Below are positions 28,178 through 37,011 of a stretch of DNA of 64,000 nucleotides, piece by piece (within the stretch, counting starts at the first letter, position 1; each line of letters opens with the position of its first letter). A program made the position numbers and the translations under genes. The stretch comes from Halobacteriovoraceae bacterium. GTDB taxonomy: Bacteria > Bdellovibrionota > Bacteriovoracia > Bacteriovoracales > Bacteriovoracaceae. The stretch lies in NCBI GenBank assembly GCA_020635135.1, contig JACKAJ010000018.1, positions 9,490 through 73,489 on the forward strand. The letters run 5' to 3'. The notes under the pieces were generated by a model. The model ran no database searches, was not told the origin of the DNA, and was given only the letters and a program-made list of their open reading frames with translations.

Positions 28178-28803
28178 TACTTTTGAATTTGAGCCTTCAT
28201 CAATCGCTCCATCTGGAAGCGATGATCACAATGAATCCAATCGTTACCGGCACCTCTACCAACAGGTTTAAAGACGTCTGTTAAGATGCGTCCAGAATCG
28301 AGAAGTTTTTCGTCAACGTGGATTTTAACAACTTCCCCAGTGATAAATCTTCCGGTTCCAGGAATATCGCCGTAACTTAATATATCTCTTAAGCGACATT
28401 CAAAATGAATCGGTGATTCTTTCAAGCGCTTTGCTTTCACCACTTCACTATCGAGAGTTGTGAGTCCTGAAAAAACAAATTCATCCTCTCCATATGGTAA
28501 TTCAGTGGAAGCGAGATTGATTTTCTCAGCATTCGCCTCAGTCACAAAGTTTATGACAAATTCTTTTTCTCTTTCAATATTGACGACAGTGTCTTTTTTC
28601 TCGCCAGTGCTCGTTCTAATGAGAGGAGAAAATCCTACAATCATTGGTTTAGCACTTACACCCGTAAAAAAAGAAAAAGGGGCAAGGTTATTGCTGCCAT
28701 CGGTATTAACGGTAGAGACCACTGCTATTGGTCTTGGGAGAATCGATCCGATGAGAAATTTATAGTTGTCTTTAAATTCACCATCAGTATTAAAACTTTT
28801 CAT
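28177..28803 (-). CDS. Flavin reductase-like (FMN-binding split-barrel) protein
   Basis: A 208-residue protein of the DIM6/NTAB flavin-reductase family: LIGSILPRPIAVVST at the start, SNLAPFSFFTGVS, and the motif KDTVVNIEREKEFVINFVTE. Members bind FMN and reduce flavins or serve as the reductase component of monooxygenases. It starts at ATG 28803, 32 nt after the FAH-family stop. The context with an aminotransferase and a FAH hydrolase suggests an aromatic-compound catabolic role. Confidence 0.88.
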   Translation of the reverse strand: MKSFNTDGEFKDNYKFLIGSILPRPIAVVSTVNTDGSNNLAPFSFFTGVSAKPMIVGFSPLIRTSTGEKKDTVVNIEREKEFVINFVTEANAEKINLASTELPYGEDEFVFSGLTTLDSEVVKAKRLKESPIHFECRLRDILSYGDIPGTGRFITGEVVKIHVDEKLLDSGRILTDVFKPVGRGAGNDWIHCDHRFQMERLMKAQIQK

Positions 28804-28835
28804 ATATAAACCTTTTGTAATCTTCTAAGTATATC

Positions 28836-29849
28836 TCACGCTAATTTTTCAGGGATCCCTACAATATTTTTCAAGGTCCCGATCTTATCAACTGTTAACT
28901 CTAAGAGGTCACCTGGTTGAATCCATTTATCTAACTCGAGACCGCACCCTGTTCCCACTGTTCCACTGCCCAACAGATCAGTTGGGAAGACCCATTCATC
29001 TTGACTTAAAAATGAGATCATCTCACCCCAGCTGTAATGAGCATCACCCGAATTTCCTTTGGACCACAGATTTCCATTCACCGAGGCAGTCATTTGAAGC
29101 TTCGGATCTTGAAATTCAAATTCGTCAGCCGTCACGATGACAGGTCCAATCACAGAGCAAAAATCTTTGCCCTTCGATGGTCCCAAGCGAACAGACATTT
29201 CTTTTTTCTGGATATCTCTGGCCGAAACATCATTGAGAATTGTAAAGCCAAAGATATATTCATTCGCTTTTTCTTTATCAATATTTCGTCCTTGTTTTCC
29301 AATTACCGCTGCGAGTTCAAGTTCATAATCTAATTTTTCAGTATAATGCGGCCAAAGTATCGTTTCATCGGTTCCAATAAAGTTAGACGTTGGTCCTTTG
29401 TAATAAACGGGGATTTCATACCAAGCTTCAGGAACCTTTTCTTTTCTTTTTTCAAATCCTTTTTTAACGTGCTTTTCATGCACAAAGAAATCGCGATAAC
29501 AATTGATCGAATCCAATGGAGCTGCCAATGAAACATTTTTGTCGTCATTGAGATCAAATGAAAAATAAGCTTTATCGGCAGTACTCAAGTAGCCTTTTTT
29601 TGTCATCTCTTCAAAAAGTTCTACGGAATCCTTTAAAAAACTAATGGCATTATCGTTTATTTTTAAAAGCTCAGATAATTTCGAGGGAGCAAGGCGATTG
29701 GCCTTTTCTTTAGCTCCATAATGACCTTGAAATTCATAATAAGCTTGCCACAAAAAATTAATATCAATAATTGTTGAGTGGTTGAAAAAAACTCCGAGGC
29801 GGTTAAATTGCCCAAGTTCGGTTTGTCTTCGATATGTACATATTTTCAT
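28836..29849 (-). CDS. Fumarylacetoacetate hydrolase family protein
   Basis: A 337-residue FAH-family enzyme. The metal-binding core is readable: FIGTDETILWPHY, KLDYELELAAVIG, GFTILNDVSARDIQ, LGPSKGKDFCSVIGP, and the C-terminal LGSGTVGTGCGLELD. Such enzymes cleave C-C bonds in acylpyruvates, including the last step of tyrosine/homogentisate breakdown. The start ATG overlaps the aminotransferase stop (ATGA), implying coupling. The N-terminal extension (about 120 residues) fits fumarylacetoacetase-like forms. Confidence 0.88.
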   Translation of the reverse strand: MKICTYRRQTELGQFNRLGVFFNHSTIIDINFLWQAYYEFQGHYGAKEKANRLAPSKLSELLKINDNAISFLKDSVELFEEMTKKGYLSTADKAYFSFDLNDDKNVSLAAPLDSINCYRDFFVHEKHVKKGFEKRKEKVPEAWYEIPVYYKGPTSNFIGTDETILWPHYTEKLDYELELAAVIGKQGRNIDKEKANEYIFGFTILNDVSARDIQKKEMSVRLGPSKGKDFCSVIGPVIVTADEFEFQDPKLQMTASVNGNLWSKGNSGDAHYSWGEMISFLSQDEWVFPTDLLGSGTVGTGCGLELDKWIQPGDLLELTVDKIGTLKNIVGIPEKLA

Positions 29850-30988
29850 TTTACTCTCCCAAACAATTTATCATACTGAGGTAGAATTTCTTCCATGGCC
29901 TCAAAGTAATGATCCATTTCTTCTCGAGTCCCGATGGAGACCCGAACATATTCAGGCATTTCATTGCTCTTTAAATGCCGAATGATCACGCCTCTATCAA
30001 GCAAATGTTGAAACATCCACTCGCTAGCCTCATCTGATCCAGTTTTATAAGTTATAAAGTTCGTCACAGAATCAATGGCCTTGAAATTCTTTTCTTTTAA
30101 AAATGTCATCGTCGTTTTATAAAGGCGTTCGTTTTCTTTTAAGGTTCGCTTCAAGTGAGGCTGATCGACCACGGCCCCTAGGGCGCCGACTTGTGCGAGC
30201 GCATTGGGCTCGAAAGGTAACTTCACCTTTTTAAGATTTGAAATAAAATCCTTATGAGCAAAACCGTATCCACAACGAATTCCCGCGAGCCCATAAGCTT
30301 TAGAAAATGTTCTTAGAGTTATCACGTTGTCATAACGATAATCCATCGAATCGGGATAATTAGCAGCTGCCCGGATGGCAAACTCAAAATACGCTTCATC
30401 CAGAATAACAATACAATGTTCAGGAACATGATCCATCATATAATCAAATTCACCCTTGGTTATATAGGTTCCCGTCGGGTTATTGGGGTTAGCAATATAG
30501 ATGACTTTGGTTTTTTCAGTAATTCGCTCAGTAATCGCTTCAATATCGTAGCGGTAATCTTTGGTTAAAGGTGCTGTTACGAGCTTGGCCCCAACACTTC
30601 TCGCGAGAATGTAAAAGCCAATAAAGGTATTTTCAGAAGTGAGAACTTCGTCTCCGGGCTGCAAGAAAGCTCGAGCGATGTAGGCCATAATCCCTTCACT
30701 ACCGTTGCCTAAGATTATATTATCCGGTTTAACTTCGTAGAGTTCACAAAGTTTCATTTTCAATTTGTAAGCATGCATATCGGGATAGCGATGCAAGTCC
30801 CACAGCTTGGACGTCATTTCTTTAATGGCAAAGGGGGAAGGGCCCAGGGGATTTTCATTACTCGCAAGCTTAGAAATATGCTCGAGTTTTTTTTCACGGG
30901 CCAACTCTTCAATTGGTTTTCCCGCCTGATAGGTTTTAAGGTTTTTGATATAATCTGGAACTAAGGTTTTCTTAGCTTTCATCGTCAT
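29846..30988 (-). CDS. HisC-type aminotransferase (histidinol-phosphate or aromatic)
   Basis: A 380-residue class I/II aminotransferase. It carries ASNENPLGPSP near the N-terminus, ILGNGSEGI, NPNNPTGT, ILDEAYFEF, and the PLP-lysine K230 in TFSKAYGLAGIRCGYG. These are HisC features, but the operon partners (FAH hydrolase, flavin reductase) suggest it may act on aromatic amino acids instead. No other his genes are present. It is the first gene of the operon; its start at ATG 30988 or 30982 is ambiguous. Confidence 0.88.
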   Translation of the reverse strand: MTMKAKKTLVPDYIKNLKTYQAGKPIEELAREKKLEHISKLASNENPLGPSPFAIKEMTSKLWDLHRYPDMHAYKLKMKLCELYEVKPDNIILGNGSEGIMAYIARAFLQPGDEVLTSENTFIGFYILARSVGAKLVTAPLTKDYRYDIEAITERITEKTKVIYIANPNNPTGTYITKGEFDYMMDHVPEHCIVILDEAYFEFAIRAAANYPDSMDYRYDNVITLRTFSKAYGLAGIRCGYGFAHKDFISNLKKVKLPFEPNALAQVGALGAVVDQPHLKRTLKENERLYKTTMTFLKEKNFKAIDSVTNFITYKTGSDEASEWMFQHLLDRGVIIRHLKSNEMPEYVRVSIGTREEMDHYFEAMEEILPQYDKLFGRVK

Positions 30989-31066
30989 TCTTCCCGTAAA
31001 TTATTGAATTTCAAACTCGTGTGTACCTATACTACCTTCTCTCAATAAGGCTGTCATTATCATGGG

Positions 31067-31095
31067 TTGCAGCTATAGCTTATGTGCTGTAATCT
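31067..31095 (+). promoter_or_regulatory. Probable promoter of the fabI operon
   Basis: TTGCAG (31067-31072), 17 nt spacer, TAATCT (31090-31095), about 45 nt before the fabI leader Shine-Dalgarno. Confidence 0.45.
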
Positions 31096-31148
31096 GCTAG
31101 CAAATCCAAGAGGCCAACCTCTAACTTTGTGCGCAATAAAGGAACACT

Positions 31149-31916
31149 ATGGGAATTTTAGAAGGAAAAAATGCAGTCATTTTCGGAGTCGCCAACGAAC
31201 GCTCAATTGCTTGGTCAATCGCCAAAACTCTCAAAGCTGAAGGAGCAAATATTGCCTTAAGTTACCTCAATGATGCCCTCAAAAAAAGGGTCGAACCTCT
31301 TTCTCAAGAAATTGGAAGTGAGTTTATCTTTGAGCTCGACGTCACCAACGATCAACAAATGGAAAATCTCGAATCCAGCATCCGCTCTCATTGGGATAAT
31401 GTTGATATTATTGTTCACAGTCTTGCCTTTGCCGATAGAGAAGATTTAAAAAATCCATTTATTGAAACTTCGAGGAAAGGTTTCTTGACTGCCATGGATG
31501 TTTCGGCTTATTCACTCATTGGGGTCACCCAAAAGCTTAAAAATCTTTTAGTTCAAAATTCTAAAATTATCACGATGACTTATCATGGCTCTCAGCAAGT
31601 CATGCCCGGTTATAATGTTATGGGGGTCGCCAAAGCGGCTCTCGAATCTTCAGTTCGCTATCTTGCCTATGATCTTGGAGAAAGAAAAATTCGCATCAAT
31701 GCGATATCCGCTGGACCAATCCGTACTCTCGCCGCATCAGGAGTGGCTGGGTTTAAAGAAAAACTCAAAATCGCAGAAGAAAAATCGGCTCTTCGTGAAA
31801 ATGTTACCCAAGAAGATGTTGCAAGAACGGCTCTTTATCTCTGTAGTGATCTTTCCTCTGGAGTGACGGGGGAAATTCTCTATGTCGATTCTGGTCTTTC
31901 GATCATGGGAGGATAA
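31149..31916 (+). CDS. fabI: Enoyl-ACP reductase (NADH), FabI type
   Basis: Catalyses the last reductive step of each fatty acid elongation round. This is a 255-residue SDR protein with the FabI-specific nucleotide motif FGVANERSIAW, VHSLAFAD, and catalytic Y155-x6-K162 (MPGYNVMGVAK). The downstream ISAGPIRTLAASGVAGF loop matches FabI. The start ATG 31149 has GGAAC upstream. It leads a three-gene cluster with the DUF309 and EI24-type genes. Confidence 0.96.
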   Translation: MGILEGKNAVIFGVANERSIAWSIAKTLKAEGANIALSYLNDALKKRVEPLSQEIGSEFIFELDVTNDQQMENLESSIRSHWDNVDIIVHSLAFADREDLKNPFIETSRKGFLTAMDVSAYSLIGVTQKLKNLLVQNSKIITMTYHGSQQVMPGYNVMGVAKAALESSVRYLAYDLGERKIRINAISAGPIRTLAASGVAGFKEKLKIAEEKSALRENVTQEDVARTALYLCSDLSSGVTGEILYVDSGLSIMGG

Positions 31917-31918
31917 AA

Positions 31919-32329
31919 TTGAAGGAATACCCCTTTGGTCAGTTTGGACCGGAACACTTAAAGAAAATAAAGCCTGGTATTGATACTTTCAACGCTCAAA
32001 AATATTGGGAATGCCATGAAGAGCTCGAACATGTCTGGCTTGAAGATAAAAATGATCCTGCAAGAAATGTCTACTGGGCAGTGATTCAAGTAGCCGCCTC
32101 AATGGTTCACTACCGAGAAAAAAACCTTATTGGAGCTCAAGGTCTTCTCAATAAGGCTAAAGAAAAATTTAAACGCTGTCGCGATCAAAATATTGTTACA
32201 AACCTAGTTGAGCGCTTTCTCGATTGGAAAGAATTAGAAGATTTAGTCTTTTCTGTTCCCAACGAAAACTCTCAATTAAGTGACTATCAAAAAATATTTG
32301 GATTTCGATTTAAAAACTATCCCTATTAA
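31919..32329 (+). CDS. DUF309 family protein
   Basis: A 136-residue all-helical protein. The DUF309 signature H-E-x-L-E-x-x-W appears as NAQKYWECHEELEHVWL, followed by VYWAVIQVAASMVHYREKN. The predicted start is TTG 31919, 2 nt after the fabI stop, with AGGA at the end of fabI providing the Shine-Dalgarno. Function is unknown; members are often next to lipid or RNA-processing genes. The metal-binding-looking HExxE cluster could be catalytic. Confidence 0.85.
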   Translation: MKEYPFGQFGPEHLKKIKPGIDTFNAQKYWECHEELEHVWLEDKNDPARNVYWAVIQVAASMVHYREKNLIGAQGLLNKAKEKFKRCRDQNIVTNLVERFLDWKELEDLVFSVPNENSQLSDYQKIFGFRFKNYPY

Positions 32330-32376
32330 ACTAAACTTAAAACGTGATTATCTTAGGGACGATTTCTTACATAAAT

Positions 32377-33111
32377 ATGAAGAACGTATATAAAGTTTTC
32401 AAGCAAGCCATTTCCTATATCTTTAGTGACAAGATTAACTTGCTCTTTGCTAGTGTTCCGATTCTTTTAGGTCTTCTTATTTATTATTTTGCTTTTTATT
32501 CAACATACGACGTAGTCATGAATTGGCTTAATTCCTTTCTCTCAAGTCTTGTACAGTCTGATGGTTTTTGGGGAATTTTTATCACTTATTTTGTTAAGAC
32601 GATCCTCTTTGTCTTAAGTTTCTTTTTCATAAATTGGACTTTTGTTTTAGTCGTTACAACTCTCGCAAGTCCTTTCAATGATTTGATTAGTGAGCGAGTC
32701 GAAAAAACCATCAAAGGATTACCTCAAGAACAACTCGACAAAAGCCTTAAAAGAATCATTAAAAGATTGGGTTTCACCATTATTAATGAATCAAAAAAAA
32801 TGCTCTTTATTATTGTTCTCACATTTATTGCTTTGGTCCTTGGTTATATACCGATCTTAGCGCCTTTTTCTCTTCTTATTACTTTCTTTTTGGTTTCTAT
32901 TGAATTTGTAGATTATGCCTGGAGCCGCCATAGCCTTCCCTTTGGATCTTGTGTAGGAAATCTCACCCAGTACTCCTTTCACTACTTAGTCGCAGGCGCA
33001 CTTTATTTTCTTTTTATTAATATTCCCGTTTTCAATCTCTTAGTTCCGTCAATTGCCACAGCTCACTTCACGACTTTTTATATTAAGAAAACCAACCAAA
33101 TCGAAATTTAG
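32377..33111 (+). CDS. EI24/CysZ-like integral membrane protein
   Basis: A 244-residue protein with about five hydrophobic helices (LLFASVPILLGLLIYYFAF, TILFVLSFFFINWTFVLVV, MLFIIVLTFIALVLGYIPIL and others). It contains the EI24-family segment TLASPFNDLISERVEKTIKG and FVDYAWSRHSLPF. CysZ relatives move sulfate, but the family is broad. ATG 32377 is favoured over GTG 32344 because the helical domain begins there; neither has a strong Shine-Dalgarno. It is the last gene of the fabI cluster, convergent with the E1 gene. Confidence 0.8.
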   Translation: MKNVYKVFKQAISYIFSDKINLLFASVPILLGLLIYYFAFYSTYDVVMNWLNSFLSSLVQSDGFWGIFITYFVKTILFVLSFFFINWTFVLVVTTLASPFNDLISERVEKTIKGLPQEQLDKSLKRIIKRLGFTIINESKKMLFIIVLTFIALVLGYIPILAPFSLLITFFLVSIEFVDYAWSRHSLPFGSCVGNLTQYSFHYLVAGALYFLFINIPVFNLLVPSIATAHFTTFYIKKTNQIEI

Positions 33112-33121
33112 AGCGCGTATC

Positions 33122-35371
33122 CTAATATTCTAAAAGTTTTGTCAACATTTCATACACATCACTAACCTGAGGTAAGATGACTTCTTCTAATCCTGGGCAA
33201 TAAGCGACGTGAGTGTCCTTTGCTGCCACTCTCATAGGTGGAGCATCTAAGTATTCAAAGGCGTGTTCATTAATAAGGGCCATCACTTCCCCTGCAAAGC
33301 CAGAAGTCTTGTGTTCTTCATGGGCCACAAGGAGACGATTGGTTTTCTTAACTGATTGAACGACTGTTTCAATATCAAATGGTGCAATTGTTCTAGCATC
33401 GATGATTTCAATACTCATTCCACTCTCTGCTTCAATTCTTTTAGAAGCTTCAACGGCTTTTTGAACGAGAGCACCCCAACAAAGAACAGTTGCACTTTTT
33501 CCCTCTTTTACAATCTTGGCTTTCCCGAAAGGAATCATATAATCGTTACCAGGGTTCGCAGTTCGATTGTAACCTTGATAGTAGAGATGTTTATGCTCTA
33601 AAAACATAACAGGATCATCACTGCGAATCGCAGTTCTCAATAATCCTGCAGCATCAAGAGCATTCGAAGGATATACAACTCGAATACCAGGAATATGGGT
33701 AAAAAGTGATTCTCCTGATTGCGAGTGATACATGGCCCCTCCGCGCAAGTAACCACCAATCGGTACCCGCACCACCATCGGGCAAGAATAATCACCGCCG
33801 CTTCTGTAGCGAGTGGTGGCCATCTCATTTTTCAATTGCATATAGGCTGTCCAGATATAATCAAAAAATTGAATTTCGACGACTGGCTTTAACCCTCGCA
33901 TCGCCATCCCAATCGCTCGGCCAATAATATTCGCCTCTGCAAGCGGTGAATTGAATACTTGGTGAATTCTTCCCTTTTCATCGGCAACTCTTTGGCAACC
34001 GCTGGTGACTTTAAAAACTCCACCTTTTCCAGCTAAATCTGGATTTTTTAATTTTTCTAATTGAGAAAAATCAGCGACATCTTCACCAAAGATGCGTATC
34101 AAAGGGTTGTTTCCCACTTCATTTTTAAGAACGCGATTGATCGCTCCTGCCATTGGGATATCAGCTTTTCCACTAAACTCTGGCTTAGTATCAAATTGCT
34201 CTGATGTCGGATCAACATCTTCAGAATAAAGATGATCAGCATAAGTCTTTGGCTCTGGCCAAGGAACATTGATTGCCTCTTTCATGGCTTCTTTGACATC
34301 GTTGTCCACATCGTTTTTTAAAGCTTTTATTTCTGATTCCGTTAACAAGCCCGACTTTGTTAAAAAGCGTGGGAAAGAATTAATAACATCAATTTCAGAT
34401 TCAATTTCTAATTCTTTTTTTGTCCGATAATATTTTTGATCATCAGAAAGTGAGTGTGAATAAGGTCGCGTGCAATTTGCGTGAATAAGAACAGGTCCTT
34501 TTTTGGCCCTTAAGTGTTTTTCAGCTTCCTTTACGGTATCGTAACTTTCAATAGGGCAGTTGCCATCACACTTTAAAACTTTTAGTCCTGGAAATTTATC
34601 CAAAGTTTTCGAAATTGATCCACCTGGAGTTTGCACTTCCACAGGAACTGAGATTGCAAACCCATTATCCTCCACCATGAATAGAACAGGGAGTTTATTG
34701 ACTGAAGCTGTAGTTAAAGATTCCCAAAACTCTCCTTGCGAAGTTGTTCCATCTCCACTTGAAACGTATACAATTTCATCTTTATTGAAAGTTAAACCAT
34801 CGGCATGTTTTATTTCATGAAGATATTCTCCCGCTTCTGCGAGACCAACCGCCTGTAAGAACTGAGTCCCAGTACACGATGAGCGGCTGACGATATTGAG
34901 TTTTTTATTTCCCCAGTGAGCGGGCATTTGGCGTCCATGAGAAGCTGTATCTCCTGTATTTCCGTTCGCCTGGCAGAGCATCTCATAAGGAGTCACTCCA
35001 AGCCCTGTGCAAAGTGCTCGATCGCGGTAATAGCAGACAAAATAATCATAAGCTGGTTTTAGAACTTTTGATACAGCCGTTAAAATTCCTTCGTGCCCAG
35101 CTCCTGAAATTTGGAAATAAGCTTTAGACTGCTTTTTCATGTTTATTTCAGCATCATCCAGCCTTCTTGAGAGCAAAATGTTTTCCATCATTTGAAGGAG
35201 ATCATATTTTTTGAGACCATGTTTTTTAATTAGGCTTAATTTCTTTTTATAGGCAGCTGATAGATTAGACTTTGCTTTTGGTTTTGATTTATGAGCAGTT
35301 GATTTTTTATTAGATGTTTTTTTCGCTTTACGCTTTGTCGATGTTTTTACTGAGCGGCTAACTCTCGTCAT
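33122..35371 (-). CDS. Fused E1 alpha-beta subunit of a branched-chain/2-oxo acid dehydrogenase
   Basis: A 749-residue ThDP enzyme fusing the E1-alpha (about residues 55-395) and E1-beta (about 400-749) subunits. The alpha part has the ThDP motif GDG...N (SGDGTTSQGEFWE to DNGFAIS) and ASHGRQMPAHWG. The beta part has GEDVADF, SPLAEANIIGRAIGMAMRG and AHEEHKTSGFAGEV. The reaction is decarboxylation of a 2-oxo acid and transfer to lipoamide. The first 52 residues are a very basic Lys/Ser/Thr tail without domain homology. No E2 or E3 gene is nearby. Confidence 0.92.
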   Translation of the reverse strand: MTRVSRSVKTSTKRKAKKTSNKKSTAHKSKPKAKSNLSAAYKKKLSLIKKHGLKKYDLLQMMENILLSRRLDDAEINMKKQSKAYFQISGAGHEGILTAVSKVLKPAYDYFVCYYRDRALCTGLGVTPYEMLCQANGNTGDTASHGRQMPAHWGNKKLNIVSRSSCTGTQFLQAVGLAEAGEYLHEIKHADGLTFNKDEIVYVSSGDGTTSQGEFWESLTTASVNKLPVLFMVEDNGFAISVPVEVQTPGGSISKTLDKFPGLKVLKCDGNCPIESYDTVKEAEKHLRAKKGPVLIHANCTRPYSHSLSDDQKYYRTKKELEIESEIDVINSFPRFLTKSGLLTESEIKALKNDVDNDVKEAMKEAINVPWPEPKTYADHLYSEDVDPTSEQFDTKPEFSGKADIPMAGAINRVLKNEVGNNPLIRIFGEDVADFSQLEKLKNPDLAGKGGVFKVTSGCQRVADEKGRIHQVFNSPLAEANIIGRAIGMAMRGLKPVVEIQFFDYIWTAYMQLKNEMATTRYRSGGDYSCPMVVRVPIGGYLRGGAMYHSQSGESLFTHIPGIRVVYPSNALDAAGLLRTAIRSDDPVMFLEHKHLYYQGYNRTANPGNDYMIPFGKAKIVKEGKSATVLCWGALVQKAVEASKRIEAESGMSIEIIDARTIAPFDIETVVQSVKKTNRLLVAHEEHKTSGFAGEVMALINEHAFEYLDAPPMRVAAKDTHVAYCPGLEEVILPQVSDVYEMLTKLLEY

Positions 35372-35481
35372 GCTCTTCCCTTTGCTATGTGTTAAATTGA
35401 TTTTCAGTCTTTAATTTAAGTACTCGATTTGTCAGCATTTGAAAAGAATTGACTCGGGGCATCCATGGTATGCCCTTACAC

Positions 35482-35949
35482 TTAGTGGACTTGGAGCCAT
35501 TCATAAAGATGGTAGCGATGGGATTTCATCCCAAGTGACTCGTAAGCTTTTATAGCCTTTTCATTTTCTTTCTCCACATAAAGTCTAAGGCCCCTAAGTG
35601 AATCATCTTTTTCGACTTTATCCACCAAGAATTGGTAGAGAGATTTGTAAACACCTGTTTTTCGAAATTCTGGAAGTGTATAAACAGAATGGATCCAGAC
35701 AATATTTCCAGCGCGCCAGTCACTCCACTCATAAAGAGTGAGAAGACAACCTACCGGTTTTCCTTGCTCGTTAAGAGCCACATAATAGGAGCCAATTTCT
35801 GAATGTTCAAAAACGTGAGTAACACCATCTTGAATCGTCTTTGAATCGAGTTGAATACCCTCAGATTCCATGGCCATCATTTGTTGAGCATAGATGATAA
35901 ATTCGCAGTCTCTTTCTTTCTTAGCAACTTCAACTGTGTATCGGCTCAC
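35482..35949 (-). CDS. GNAT-family acetyltransferase
   Basis: About 155 residues: IGSYYVALNEQGKPVGCLLTLYEWSDW, then WIHSVYTLPEFRKTGVYKSLYQFLV (the acetyl-CoA-binding R-x-x-G-x-Y) and LRLYVEKENEKAIKAYESLGM. GTG 35949 is chosen because AGAGG sits 5 nt upstream and the upstream lipoprotein stop (35958) is then cleared. A TTG at 35988 would overlap that gene by 31 nt. The substrate is unknown; it could acetylate an amine or a protein. Confidence 0.85.
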   Translation of the reverse strand: MSRYTVEVAKKERDCEFIIYAQQMMAMESEGIQLDSKTIQDGVTHVFEHSEIGSYYVALNEQGKPVGCLLTLYEWSDWRAGNIVWIHSVYTLPEFRKTGVYKSLYQFLVDKVEKDDSLRGLRLYVEKENEKAIKAYESLGMKSHRYHLYEWLQVH

Positions 35950-35957
35950 AAAAACCT

Positions 35958-36497
35958 CTAAATTCTCACCCAATTGAATGCTCTCCAAGGTGTTTTTGCT
36001 TTAAATTCATTCCAAGGAACCGAAGAATTATGAATAAGAAAAAAGCTTCCTTTATCAACTGCCTCTTCTTGAGAATAAGGAATAGTCACTGAATTATTAG
36101 CATCATAAGCATCTGGTAAAACTAGCTGATATTTATCATCACCAAGTTTTGTAATTATCCCTAATCCTGTCAATTTTAATGATTCATGGAGTTGCCCAGG
36201 CATCACTTCAATTTCTGCAACGATTTCTCCTCCGAGTTCACAAACTTTTAAATTATAGCTGAAGTTTTCTTCGTCGAGATCACCTGGAGCTAGCCTTACT
36301 TTAATTTGATTATCAGTGTCTTTGAAAATTTCTATCGTATTGGAATCATCAACTCCTAAATCATCATAGTATTGGTAATTTCCAATAAATGACTCAGATA
36401 ATTGAGCATCATTTTGAGGGCAATAACCTCTCTCATTTATTGTACAAGACAAAAGGCTCAGACTCATAAAAGCGATGAGTAACCAATGGATTTTCAT
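35958..36497 (-). CDS. Lipoprotein of unknown function
   Basis: A 179-residue protein with a lipobox (MKIHWLLIAFMSLSLLSC, acylated Cys18). The mature part is short, acidic and strand-rich, with no recognised domain. It precedes the GNAT gene by 8 nt and is likely cotranscribed with it. The start at ATG 36497 has GAGGAGTC on the minus strand 5 nt upstream. Confidence 0.8.
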   Translation of the reverse strand: MKIHWLLIAFMSLSLLSCTINERGYCPQNDAQLSESFIGNYQYYDDLGVDDSNTIEIFKDTDNQIKVRLAPGDLDEENFSYNLKVCELGGEIVAEIEVMPGQLHESLKLTGLGIITKLGDDKYQLVLPDAYDANNSVTIPYSQEEAVDKGSFFLIHNSSVPWNEFKAKTPWRAFNWVRI

Positions 36498-36666
36498 AAA
36501 GACTCCTCAAGTTCACTGTTAGGGAAATTAATTGCGCTTTATGTACCATGGACACTTAGTAAGGACAATCGAGTTTTGCGGTTCGTTAGTATTTTTTTCA
36601 AAATCCTTCCCATATTGAGATCAATACTATAGGAGATCTCTATTAGAAAAAAAACCGGAGTTCTCT

Positions 36667-37011
36667 ATGAAACTTTTAGCTTTATTATTTTTAATACCAA
36701 TGTATGGATTCACTGAGACAATCAAATTTGATTGCATAGTTCAAGACCCAGATTACCCCATTCCCCTCTCTATTAAAATTCGCGACATTCACAATGTCAG
36801 TACTGTTTATGATGACATGATGGGAGATGATGAATGTGAACTCATTCAAAGCTTGAAAGATACTTATCAATATGAATGCGAAAATGATTATCTCTTTAGC
36901 ATCCCAAATAACTTCCAAGAAGTTTACGACGATTTTGAATCTTTTACTGGGAACTTCATTAAAAGAAATGGGAAAAGCTACGACTTAGAATGCTCATCTA
37001 AGCCTCTTTAA
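36667..37011 (+). CDS. Small secreted protein, unknown function
   Basis: A 114-residue protein with signal peptide MKLLALLFLIPMYGF and four mature cysteines (CIVQ, DECEL, YECEN, LECSS), suggesting two disulfides. GGAG is 7 nt upstream of the ATG. A GAGATC...GATCTC inverted repeat (about 36616-36640) precedes it. No family is recognised. Its end overlaps the convergent reading by 4 nt. Confidence 0.65.
   Translation: MKLLALLFLIPMYGFTETIKFDCIVQDPDYPIPLSIKIRDIHNVSTVYDDMMGDDECELIQSLKDTYQYECENDYLFSIPNNFQEVYDDFESFTGNFIKRNGKSYDLECSSKPL

Noticed and set aside
35457..35475. GGGCAT/ATGCCC hairpin after the GNAT gene
   Set aside because: The stem is only 6 bp and the T run after it is weak, so I do not list it as a terminator.
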